Shown one piece after another: positions 25,412 to 32,912 of a DNA stretch of 64,000 bases. Both the position numbers and the translations under genes were made by a program. The notes beneath the pieces were generated by a model. It was not told the DNA's origin, searched no databases, and saw only the letters and a program-made list of their open reading frames with translations. The stretch comes from Streptomyces sp. NRRL WC-3605 (lineage in GTDB: Bacteria; Actinomycetota; Actinomycetes; Streptomycetales; Streptomycetaceae): assembly GCF_001509795.1 (NCBI RefSeq), contig NZ_LLZN01000040.1, positions 57,460-121,459 on the forward strand, read 5' to 3'. How positions within the stretch are numbered: position 1 is the stretch's first letter; the number at the start of each line of letters is the position of its first letter.

Positions 25412-25439
25412 GGACGGCGCCCACTTCAGAGCGCCGTCC
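25412..25439 (-). terminator. Terminator hairpin after DEAD-box gene
   Basis: A 9-bp perfect stem (GGACGGCGC at 25412-25420 with GCGCCGTCC at 25431-25439) and a 10-nt loop, 14 bp past the stop of the minus-strand helicase gene. Confidence 0.75.
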
Positions 25440-25453
25440 TGGGAAGGCCGGAC

Positions 25454-26863
25454 TCAGCCGCCGCGCCGCACCCGGGCCGCCTGGCGGGCCTCCGCGAGCT
25501 TGCGGGCCTCGCTGCTCTTGCGGGACGGCCTGCCGCCGGAGCCGCCCTTCGCGTCCTTGGTGGTGCCCAGGCCGCGGAACGGGGCGTTGTGGTTCTTGGG
25601 GCGCTGTGCGGCCTGCTCACGGTCGAGAGGCTGTCCGGAGGGCGCCCTGGCGCCGGTGATCCGGCTGAGCCCGGCCTCGCCGGACCGCACCTTGGTGACC
25701 TCGGGCGCGACGCCGGCATCTGCCATGACCTGGCTCGTCTCGCGGCGCTGTCCCGACAGGACGAGCGTCACGACGGTGCCGGAGCGGCCGGCCCGGGCCG
25801 TTCGGCCCGCGCGGTGCAGGTAGTCCTTCGGGTCGGTGGCCGGGTCGACGTTGACCACGAGGTCGAGGTCGTCGACGTGCAGGCCGCGTGCGGCGACGTT
25901 CGTCGCCACCAGTGCCGTGACCTGCCCGTTCTTGAACTGGGCCAGGGTCCTGGTGCGCTGCGGCTGGGCCTTGCCGCTGTGCAGGGCGGCGGCCGCCACG
26001 CCACTGGCGCGCAGATGACGCGTGAGCTGGTCGACACCGTGCTTCGTGTCGAGGAACAGCAGGACGCGGCCGTCCCGGGCGGCGATCTCCGTGGTCACGG
26101 CGTACCGGTCGGGACCGTGCACGACGAGGACGTGGTGCTCGATCGTGGGGACCGCGCTGGACGAGGGGTCCACGGAGTGGACGACAGGGTCGCGCAGATG
26201 GTCCCGCACCAGCTGGTCGACGTCGCGGTCCAGGGTGGCGGAGAACAGCATGCGCTGCCCCTCGGGACGCACCTGGTCCAGGATCTCCGTGACCTGCGGC
26301 AGGAACCCCAAGTCGCACATCTGGTCGGCCTCGTCCAGGACCGTGATGCGCACGCGTCCCAGGCGGCAGGCCTTCCGGTCGACGAGGTCGTGCAGCCGGC
26401 CGGGCGTGGCGACGACGATCTCGGCGCCGTCCCGCAGCGCGGCGGCCTGCCGTCCGAGGGACACTCCGCCCACGACGGTCGTGAGCCGCAGCCGCAGCGC
26501 CTCCGCGTACGGGGTGAGCACCTCACCGACCTGCTGCGCCAGCTCCCGGGTGGGTACCAGCACGAGCGCCAGCGGCTCCTTGGGCTGTGCGCGCCGCCCG
26601 GCCGTCCGGGCGAGCATCCCCAGACCGAAGGCGAGCGTCTTGCCGGAACCGGTGCGGCCCCGACCCAGGACGTCCCGTCCCGCGAGGGCGTTGGGCAGGG
26701 CCGCCGCCTGGATGGGGAAGGGCACCGTCACACCGTGCTCGGCGAGCACCCGCAGAATGCCGGCCGGCAGCCCCAGCTCCGCGAAGGACGCCGCCGGGGG
26801 CAGCGCCGGGGTCCCGCCCGGCATCTCGTCCTGCCGGGCGTCGACACGTGCTGACTCGCTCAT
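25454..26863 (-). CDS. DEAD-box RNA helicase
   Basis: 469 aa. Q-motif region FAELGLPAGILRVLAEHG and PIQ; motif I GRTGSGKT; VPTRELAQQV; TPGRL; DEAD (VLDEADQM); SAT (LFSATL); C-terminal RecA domain with ATNVAARGLHV and [11 protein letters not shown] basic tail (RPSRKSSEARKLAEARQ) may bind RNA. Resembles RhlE-type helicases involved in rRNA or mRNA remodelling and cold adaptation. ATG 26863 has a strong GGAGGAAGG site. The gene sits between two copies of a 43-bp repeat, unlike its neighbours. Confidence 0.93.
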   Translation of the reverse strand: MSESARVDARQDEMPGGTPALPPAASFAELGLPAGILRVLAEHGVTVPFPIQAAALPNALAGRDVLGRGRTGSGKTLAFGLGMLARTAGRRAQPKEPLALVLVPTRELAQQVGEVLTPYAEALRLRLTTVVGGVSLGRQAAALRDGAEIVVATPGRLHDLVDRKACRLGRVRITVLDEADQMCDLGFLPQVTEILDQVRPEGQRMLFSATLDRDVDQLVRDHLRDPVVHSVDPSSSAVPTIEHHVLVVHGPDRYAVTTEIAARDGRVLLFLDTKHGVDQLTRHLRASGVAAAALHSGKAQPQRTRTLAQFKNGQVTALVATNVAARGLHVDDLDLVVNVDPATDPKDYLHRAGRTARAGRSGTVVTLVLSGQRRETSQVMADAGVAPEVTKVRSGEAGLSRITGARAPSGQPLDREQAAQRPKNHNAPFRGLGTTKDAKGGSGGRPSRKSSEARKLAEARQAARVRRGG

Positions 26864-27085
26864 GGAAGGCCTTCCTCCAAAGGGACCGTACCGAGGAAGG
26901 CGCGGCAGGGACGGGGCCGCCGGCCGGGGACCCCGCACCGGGCACCGACACAGCGACGCTGCAAACGCACAACGCTAGCACGGAGCCCACGTCCGACTTC
27001 TTCCGTGACGCGGAAGCCGTATTGCGCCCCCCGGCGGCCGGTGCCGACGATGGCGCCACCGACCTCGACGACGGGAGCAGCTGCC
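26864..27085. promoter_or_regulatory. Divergent promoter region, DEAD-box / Rieske oxygenase genes
   Basis: 222 bp without a gene. It is less GC-rich around 26950-27025, where promoters for both directions probably lie, but no convincing -10/-35 pair could be fixed. Its right end is the second copy of the 43-bp repeat. Confidence 0.45.
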
Positions 27086-27111
27086 GTGCCGCACATGACA
27101 GCGTTCGCCAG
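27069..27111 (+). repeat. 43-bp direct repeat, right copy (over Rieske-gene start)
   Basis: Partner of 25353-25395. Includes GGGAG (27073-27077), GTG 27086 and ATG 27095 of the oxygenase gene. Because it carries functional start signals, this is likely the original copy. Confidence 0.8.
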
Positions 27112-28153
27112 GAACCAGTGGTACGTCGCCGCCTACAGTCACGAAGTGGGGCGGGAGTTGCTCGGGCGGAGTGTCTGCGGGGAGACGCTCGTGCTCTACC
27201 GCACCGAGGAGGGGGCGCCGGTCGTGCTGCACGACCGGTGCGTGCACCGGCGGTACCCGCTTTCCGAGGCGCCGACGCGGCTCGACGGGGACCGGATCGT
27301 GTGCGGGTACCACGGGTTCACGTACGACACGACCGGGACGTGCGTGTACGTGCCCGGGCAGAAGCGCGTGCCGCGCACGGCGCGCGTCGCCTCGTACCCG
27401 GTGGTCGAGCAGGACTCGCTGATCTGGGTGTGGATCGGCGACCCGGAGCCGGCCGACCCGGCCGGTATCCCCCGCGCCCGGCACCTGGACGCGCCGGGCT
27501 GGGTCACCGTGCGCGGGATGGAGCCCATCGACTGTGACTACGGTCTGCTGGTCGACAACCTCCTCGACCTCTCGCACGAGACGTATCTGCACGGCGGTCA
27601 CATCGGCACCCCCGAGGTCGCCGAGACGCCGATCACCACCGAGGTGGACGAGGGCGCGGGCATCGTGCGGGTGAGCCGGCACATGGACGACGCCGAGTGC
27701 CCGCCGTTCTACGCCCGCTCGACCGGGATCGACGGCCGCATCACCCGCTGGCAGGACATCGAGTACCACGCGCCCTGCCTCTACGTGCTGCACAGCCGGG
27801 TCGCGCCGGTCGGTGTGTCGCCGCGGCCGGACGGCAGCGACCCGGACGCCTTCCACACCGAGGTCACCTACGCCATCACGCCCTCCGGGGACGGCACGGT
27901 GTACGACTTCTGGGCGGTGTCCCGGGACTGGGCGACCGGGGACGAGGATGTCACGGAGTTCCTGCGCGCCAGCAACCACACCGTGGTGATGCAGGACGTC
28001 GACGCCCTCAACCTCCTCCAGCAGACCCTCGGCACCGAGCGGCACGGCTACCAGGAGCTCAGCATCAACATCGACACCGGCGGCCTGGCCGCCCGCCGCA
28101 TTCTCGCGCGGTTGGTCGAGCAGGGCGCCAAGCCGGAGGAGAAGGTCCGGTGA
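27086..28153 (+). CDS. VanA-like Rieske oxygenase (vanillate O-demethylase oxygenase-type)
   Basis: 355 aa from GTG 27086 (GGGAG eight bases upstream); ATG 27095 is an alternative three codons in. Rieske [2Fe-2S] ligands: HDRCVHR and VCGYHGF (C-x-H...C-x2-H, about residues 50-76). The mononuclear iron motif DNLLDLSHETYLHGGHIG is characteristic of the VanA group, and the C-terminal half fits the VanA C-domain. The probable reaction is O-demethylation of a methoxy-aromatic such as vanillate, giving protocatechuate for the pca enzymes 12 kb upstream. The stop overlaps the next start (GTGA). Substrate is inferred. Confidence 0.87.
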   Translation: MPHMTAFARNQWYVAAYSHEVGRELLGRSVCGETLVLYRTEEGAPVVLHDRCVHRRYPLSEAPTRLDGDRIVCGYHGFTYDTTGTCVYVPGQKRVPRTARVASYPVVEQDSLIWVWIGDPEPADPAGIPRARHLDAPGWVTVRGMEPIDCDYGLLVDNLLDLSHETYLHGGHIGTPEVAETPITTEVDEGAGIVRVSRHMDDAECPPFYARSTGIDGRITRWQDIEYHAPCLYVLHSRVAPVGVSPRPDGSDPDAFHTEVTYAITPSGDGTVYDFWAVSRDWATGDEDVTEFLRASNHTVVMQDVDALNLLQQTLGTERHGYQELSINIDTGGLAARRILARLVEQGAKPEEKVR

Positions 28154-28314
28154 GCGGCGGGGAGGTGTACCGCGTCGACTGGGTGCCGGGCACCGACCTG
28201 CTGCACGGAACCTGTCACTGCGGCCTTGAGCACCGGGCCGAGGACCCGGTGCGGATGTGGGAGTGGATGCTCGCGCACCCGCAAGGGCACCGGATGCCGG
28301 AGGACGAGGCGTGA
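28150..28314 (+). CDS. 54-aa conserved-looking small protein between oxygenase and reductase
   Basis: GTG 28150 overlaps the oxygenase stop and its own stop overlaps the reductase GTG, so it is coupled on both sides. The sequence is rich in Trp/His/Cys: GTCHCGLEH in the middle (C-x-C with nearby His), then DPVRMWEWMLAHPQGH. It might bind a metal or bridge the oxygenase and reductase, but I know no assigned function. Codon use matches the flanking genes, and the double overlap argues that it is real. Confidence 0.7.
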   Translation: MSGGEVYRVDWVPGTDLLHGTCHCGLEHRAEDPVRMWEWMLAHPQGHRMPEDEA

Positions 28315-29249
28315 CGGAGGCGTACGAGGCGGAACTCGTCGTCGAGCGGACGGAGTTGGCCGCCGACGGTGTGCTCGTCCTCCTCCTGCGCCACCCGCTG
28401 GGCGCGCCGCTGCCCGCCTGGGAGCCCGGCGCCCACGTCGATCTGCTGCTCGGGCCCGGGCTGGAGCGGCAGTACTCGCTGTGCGGCGACCCGGCGGACC
28501 GGGCGCGGTGGCGGATCGCCGTGCTTCGGGAGCCCGCCGGGCGCGGCGGGTCCGCCCGGGTGCACGAGCGGCTGGGAGCGGGCGCCACGGTGCGGGTGCG
28601 CGGTCCACGCAACCACTTCCGGCTGGAGCCCGCCCGCGCCTACCGGTTCGTCGCCGGCGGCATCGGCGTCACCCCGATCCTGCCCATGCTGGCCGCGGCC
28701 GAGGCGGCGGGCGCCGAGTGGAGCCTGCTGTACGGCGGCCGCACGCGCCGGTCCATGGCGTTCACGGCGGAACTGGCGGCGTACGGCGGGCGGGTCACCC
28801 TGGCGCCGGAGGACGAGTGCGGTCTGCTGGACCTCGGCCCGGTGCTGGACGGGCTGCCCGAGGGCACGCTGGTGTACTGCTGCGGTCCCGGTCCCCTGCT
28901 GGACGCCGTGGAGGAGCGCTGCCCGCCGGGCGCCCTGCGTGTCGAGCGGTTCCAGCCGAAGGACCAACCCGGAGACGCGGGCGCGGAGTTCGACGTCGAA
29001 CTGGCCCGCAGCGGGCTGACCGTCACCGTCGGGCCCGGCGTCTCCGTGCTGGACGCGGTGCGGGCCGCGGGGGTCGAGGTGCTGTACTCCTGCACCGAGG
29101 GAACCTGCGGCACCTGCGAGACCGACGTCCTCGACGGCACGCCCGACCACCGGGACTCCGTGCTGACCGCCGAGGAACAGGCGAGCGGCGAGACGATGAT
29201 GATCTGCGTGTCCCGGTGCGCGGGGCGGCGGCTGCTCCTCGATCTGTGA
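28311..29249 (+). CDS. VanB-like flavin/ferredoxin reductase
   Basis: 312 aa phthalate-dioxygenase-reductase type. FMN-binding part: GAHVDLLL and RQYSLCGDP. NAD part: FVAGGIGVTPILPM and VYCCGPGPLLDAV. C-terminal plant-type [2Fe-2S] ferredoxin: SCTEGTCGTC with a final Cys in MICVSRC. It passes electrons from NAD(P)H to the Rieske oxygenase encoded two genes upstream. GTG 28311 overlaps the small-protein stop. Confidence 0.91.
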   Translation: MTEAYEAELVVERTELAADGVLVLLLRHPLGAPLPAWEPGAHVDLLLGPGLERQYSLCGDPADRARWRIAVLREPAGRGGSARVHERLGAGATVRVRGPRNHFRLEPARAYRFVAGGIGVTPILPMLAAAEAAGAEWSLLYGGRTRRSMAFTAELAAYGGRVTLAPEDECGLLDLGPVLDGLPEGTLVYCCGPGPLLDAVEERCPPGALRVERFQPKDQPGDAGAEFDVELARSGLTVTVGPGVSVLDAVRAAGVEVLYSCTEGTCGTCETDVLDGTPDHRDSVLTAEEQASGETMMICVSRCAGRRLLLDL

Positions 29250-29479
29250 CCTTGCCGACGACGGCGCGCCCCTGTGCGCGGACGCGCCCCAGCTCGTCCG
29301 AAGGGCCGCGCGGGTCATGAGCGTGCGGGTGGTCAGGGACCTCAACTCGGCGCGTTCCAGACGGCGTTCGGACTCGGTTGAAGCTTCCACCTTCCCGCTG
29401 GGCGAGAACGCGCACTAGTGTGCGCGGTGCGCACAACCTGTCGGAACACCGTTGCACCGTTGTCTGTACAGGAGGAGCC
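29250..29479 (+). promoter_or_regulatory. Leader of the ABC transporter operon, with palindrome
   Basis: 230 bp without a gene. Contains GCGCAC-TAGT-GTGCGC (29410-29425) with a central 8-bp palindrome CACTAGTG, followed by another GTGCGCAC at 29428-29434 and nearby. A strong GGAGGAG ribosome binding site ends the region. The palindrome is a candidate operator. The transporter could also be read through from the oxygenase genes. Confidence 0.5.
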
Positions 29480-30448
29480 ATGCGTCGTCTGTCCGCCGGT
29501 CTCACCACCGGCGCCCTGCTGCTCGTCGCGACGGCCTGTGGCTCGTCCGGCGACGAACCCTCGAAGGGCGGCGGATCGTCCGGCAGGCTCACGACCGTGA
29601 AGGTCGGGCTCATCCCCATCGTCGACGTCGCCCCGCTCTACCTCGGCCAGAAGAAGGGCTTCTTCGAGAAGCAGGGCCTGGAGCTGGAGTTCACGACGGC
29701 CCAGGGCGGCGCGGCGATCGTGCCGGGGGTGGCGAGCGGTCAGTTCCAGTTCGGGTTCAGCAATGTGACGTCCCTGATGGTCGCGCAGTCCAACGGCGTT
29801 CCGGTGCGGGCGGTCGCCAACGGCATCGCCTCGACCGGCAACGCGGGCGAGGACTTCGGCGCCCTGATGGTCAAGAAGGGCAGCCCGCTGAAGTCCCCCG
29901 AACAGCTGGAGGGCAGGAAGGTCGCCATCAACACGTTGAAGAACATCAACGAGACGGCCGTGCGCGCCTCGGTGCGCGACGCGGGCGGCGACCCGGACGA
30001 GGTGGAGTTCGTCGAGCTGCCCTTCGACCAGATGCCGGCCGCCCTGGACAAGGGGCAGATCGACGCCGCCATGGTGGTCGAGCCGGCGACGGCCACGATC
30101 AGGAACCAGGAGGGCGTCGAGATCGCCTCGCCGCTGGTGGACGTGGCGCCCGACCTCACCGTCGCCCTGTACTTCACGTCGGTGCGGTACGCGGAGCGCA
30201 ACCCCGAGGTCGTGAGGAAGTTCCAGAAGGCGGCCGCGCAGTCCCTGGCCTACGCCGACGCCCACCCGGACGAGGCGCGCGAGATCATCACGACGTACAC
30301 GAAGATCCCGGCGGAGGTGCTGGCCAAGGTCACCCTGCCGAAGTGGCCGGCCGAGGCGAACCGGTCCTCCATCGACGCCCTGATGAAACTCGGCCAGTCG
30401 GACGGCCTCTTCAAGAACCCGCCGAACCTCGACGAACTGCTGCCGTGA
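29480..30448 (+). CDS. NitT/TauT-family ABC transporter substrate-binding lipoprotein
   Basis: 322 aa. Lipoprotein signal with lipobox VATAC near residue 19. The body is SsuA/NMT1-like: VGLIPIVDVAPLYLGQKKGFFEKQGLELEF, GVASGQFQFGFSN, LKSPEQLEGRKVAINT, GQIDAAMVVEPATA. The family binds sulfonates, nitrate, pyrimidines or aromatic acids. Start fixed by GGAGGAG six bases before ATG 29480. It heads a four-gene importer directly after the VanAB-like genes, suggesting an aromatic-acid ligand; sulfonate is the main alternative. Confidence 0.9.
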   Translation: MRRLSAGLTTGALLLVATACGSSGDEPSKGGGSSGRLTTVKVGLIPIVDVAPLYLGQKKGFFEKQGLELEFTTAQGGAAIVPGVASGQFQFGFSNVTSLMVAQSNGVPVRAVANGIASTGNAGEDFGALMVKKGSPLKSPEQLEGRKVAINTLKNINETAVRASVRDAGGDPDEVEFVELPFDQMPAALDKGQIDAAMVVEPATATIRNQEGVEIASPLVDVAPDLTVALYFTSVRYAERNPEVVRKFQKAAAQSLAYADAHPDEAREIITTYTKIPAEVLAKVTLPKWPAEANRSSIDALMKLGQSDGLFKNPPNLDELLP

Positions 30449-30461
30449 GGGACGCGGACCG

Positions 30462-31235
30462 GTGAGGGGGACGAACGCCGTCCTCGGCGTGGCGGGTCTG
30501 GCCGGCTTCCTGGCCCTGGCCGAGGCGGTGCCGCGGCTCGGCCTGGTCGACGAGGAGTACCTGCCGCCCGCCGGCCGGATCGCCGCCGCGCTCGGGGACG
30601 AGGCCGCCGACCCCGCGTTCTGGACCGCGCTCGGCGACACGCTCACCGGCTGGGCGCTGGGCCTGGCGATCGCGTCCTGCGCGGGGATCGTGGCCGGTGT
30701 CGTCCTGTCCGTCGTGCCGTATCTCCGGCAGGCCACCGCCTCCACCATCGAGTTCCTGCGGCCCATCCCCTCCGTCGCCCTCATCCCGCTCGCGGTCCTG
30801 CTCTACGGCTCCGAACTGCGCTCGGTGCTCCTCCTCGTCGTCTACGCGTCCTTCTGGCAGGTGCTGATCCAGGTCCTGTACGGCGTCCAGGACGTCGACC
30901 CGGTCGCCGAGGAGACGGCGCGGTCGTACGGGCTGGGCACCTGGGCGCGGATCCGGTACGTGCTGTGGCCGACCGCGCTGCCCTATGTGATGACGGGTGT
31001 GCGCCTCGCGGCCGCGGTCGCGCTGATCCTCGCCGTCACCGCCGAACTCGTCATCGGGGCGCCGGGGCTCGGGCAGCGCATCGGGGTCGCGCAGACCTCT
31101 CAGGCGGTGCCCGAGCTGTACGCGCTGATCGTGGTGACGGGCCTGCTGGGGCTCGTCATCAACGTGGGGGCGCGTGCGGTGGAGCGCCGGGCGCTCGCCT
31201 GGCACCAGTCGGTGCGCGGGGAGGTGGCGGTGTGA
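30462..31235 (+). CDS. NitT/TauT-family ABC permease 1
   Basis: 257 aa, GTG start, six or so helices. The cytoplasmic EAA loop is EETARSYGLGTWARIRYVLWP, which contacts the ATPase. SsuC/TauC-type. Stop overlaps the second permease GTG (GTGA). Having two permease genes suggests a heterodimeric channel, whereas many TauT systems use one gene. Confidence 0.9.
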   Translation: MRGTNAVLGVAGLAGFLALAEAVPRLGLVDEEYLPPAGRIAAALGDEAADPAFWTALGDTLTGWALGLAIASCAGIVAGVVLSVVPYLRQATASTIEFLRPIPSVALIPLAVLLYGSELRSVLLLVVYASFWQVLIQVLYGVQDVDPVAEETARSYGLGTWARIRYVLWPTALPYVMTGVRLAAAVALILAVTAELVIGAPGLGQRIGVAQTSQAVPELYALIVVTGLLGLVINVGARAVERRALAWHQSVRGEVAV

Positions 31236-32011
31236 GACGCGTGCTGCTGCGGGTGGTCCTGGCGTGCGCGCTGCCCGCCGTGCTCGTGACCGTCTGGTGG
31301 GTGGCGTCGGCGGGCAGCACCGACGTGTACTGGCCGCCGCTGCGGACGATCCTCACCGCGTTCCCGGACGTGTGGACGGCGGACCGGCTGCGCGGCGACG
31401 TGCTGCCGAGCGTCTGGCGGCTGGCGGCCGGTTACGCCCTGGCTGCCGTCGCCGGGGTGGCGCTCGGCACGCTCATCGGCTCCCACCGGCGGGTGCGGGC
31501 GGTGTGCGAACCGGTCCTGGAGTTCCTGCGCGCGGTGCCGCCGCCCGTGCTCGTGCCGGTCATCATGCTGTTCGCGGGGATCGGCGACACGATGAAGGTC
31601 GCGGTGATCGCGAGCGGCTGCGTCTGGCCGGTGCTGCTGAACACCGTCGAGGGCGTCCGCGCGGTGGACCCGGTGATGGCGGAGGCGGCCCGGTCGTACG
31701 GGATCACGGGGACGGCCCGGCTGCGGAGCCTGGTGCTGCCCTCGGCGAGCCCGCAGATCTTCACGGGCCTGCGCCAGGCCCTGTCGATCGGCATCATCCT
31801 CATGGTGATCAGCGAGATGTTCGCCGCCAGCAACGGGCTCGGGTTCACCATCGTGCAGTTCCAGCGGGGTTTCGCGATCCCCGACATGTGGACCGGCATC
31901 CTCCTGCTCGGGATGCTGGGCGTCGTGCTGTCGGTCCTGTTCCGGCTGGCCGAGCGGCGGGTGCTCGGCTGGTACCACGGTCTGCGCGCCTCGGCCCGGC
32001 GGTCGCCGTGA
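31232..32011 (+). CDS. NitT/TauT-family ABC permease 2
   Basis: 259 aa, GTG start overlapping the preceding stop. EAA loop MAEAARSYGITGTARLRSLVLP; six hydrophobic helices; ends FRLAERRVLGWYHGL, typical of SsuC-like permeases. Probably pairs with the upstream permease. Confidence 0.9.
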   Translation: MRRVLLRVVLACALPAVLVTVWWVASAGSTDVYWPPLRTILTAFPDVWTADRLRGDVLPSVWRLAAGYALAAVAGVALGTLIGSHRRVRAVCEPVLEFLRAVPPPVLVPVIMLFAGIGDTMKVAVIASGCVWPVLLNTVEGVRAVDPVMAEAARSYGITGTARLRSLVLPSASPQIFTGLRQALSIGIILMVISEMFAASNGLGFTIVQFQRGFAIPDMWTGILLLGMLGVVLSVLFRLAERRVLGWYHGLRASARRSP

Positions 32012-32031
32012 ACCTTCAGAAAGGGCGGTCC

Positions 32032-32844
32032 ATGCTGGACGTACGGGGTCTGCGGAAGGTCTACGAGGGCTCGGGACGGCGGGTGGAGGCGGTGCGCGAC
32101 CTGACCTTCACCGTCGACCCGGGCGATCTGGTCTGTCTCGTGGGCCCGTCGGGCTGCGGCAAGACCACCCTGCTGAAGTGCATGGCCGGGCTGCTCGAGC
32201 CGACCGGCGGCGAGGTGCTGCTGGAGGGGCGGCGGGTCGACGGGCCGCCGCCCGGGACGGCGTTCGTCTTCCAGGAGTACGGGCGCAGCCTGTTCCCGTG
32301 GATGCGGGTCGGCGAGAACGTCGAACTGCCGTTGCGGCAGAAGGATATGAGCAAGGCGGAGCGCCGGGCACTGGTGCGGGACGCCCTGGAGTCGGTAGGC
32401 CTGGCGGACGCGGCCGGCGCCTACCCGTGGCAGCTGTCGGGCGGGATGCAGCAGCGGGTCGCGATCGCCCGGGCGCTGGCGTACGAACCACGTGTGCTGC
32501 TGATGGACGAGCCGTTCGCGGCCGTGGACGCGCAGACCAGGGCCGATCTGGAGGACCTGGTGCGGGGGCTGTGGCGGCAGCGCGGCATCACGATCCTCTT
32601 CGTCACCCATGACATCGACGAGGCCGTCTATCTCGGGGAGCGGGTGATCGTGCTGTCCGCGTCCCCGACGGTCGTCCGGGAGCAGCTCACGGTCGACCTG
32701 CCCGCCGAGCGCGACCAGTTGCACACCCGCGTGGACCCGCGCTTCGCCGGTCTGCGCACCCGTGTGTACGAGCAGATCCAGGCGGCGAAGCGCGGGGAAG
32801 TGCGGGACGCGCTCACGAAGTCGAGTACGCCTCCACCTCGCTGA
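32032..32844 (+). CDS. NitT/TauT-family ABC ATPase
   Basis: 270 aa. Walker A GPSGCGKTT, Q-loop FQEYGRSLFPWM, signature LSGGMQQRVAIARAL, Walker B RVLLMDEPF, H-loop FVTHDIDEAV. SsuB/TauB-type. ATG 32032 is favoured by AAAGGGCGG upstream; a GTG at 32008 overlapping the permease stop would add eight residues. Completes a full importer: binding protein, two permeases, ATPase. Confidence 0.93.
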   Translation: MLDVRGLRKVYEGSGRRVEAVRDLTFTVDPGDLVCLVGPSGCGKTTLLKCMAGLLEPTGGEVLLEGRRVDGPPPGTAFVFQEYGRSLFPWMRVGENVELPLRQKDMSKAERRALVRDALESVGLADAAGAYPWQLSGGMQQRVAIARALAYEPRVLLMDEPFAAVDAQTRADLEDLVRGLWRQRGITILFVTHDIDEAVYLGERVIVLSASPTVVREQLTVDLPAERDQLHTRVDPRFAGLRTRVYEQIQAAKRGEVRDALTKSSTPPPR

Positions 32845-32912
32845 ACGGCGTCCGGCCGTCCGGTGCCGGCCGCTCACGGACAGCGGCAGCCCGGCCGGGT
32901 GCCGCGGCGGTC

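Larger units (their letters stand above)
25202..25453. other. 252-bp intergenic region with repeat copy and terminator
   Basis: Lies upstream of the phospholipase gene and downstream of the DEAD-box gene (both minus). It contains the promoter of the phospholipase (not resolved), a copy of the Rieske-gene start region (25353-25395) and the DEAD-box terminator. Confidence 0.6.

Noticed and set aside
25379..25453. A truncated Rieske pseudogene after the left repeat copy
   Set aside because: Similarity to the oxygenase stops after about six codons, so there is too little to call a pseudogene.
25353..27111. Insertion sequence carrying the helicase
   Set aside because: There is no transposase or terminal inverted repeat; only a direct repeat is visible, so it is reported as an unexplained duplication instead.
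32845..32912. Terminator between the convergent ABC ATPase and GH13 genes
   Set aside because: The region is GC-rich with several partial complementarities but no clean stem that I could support.
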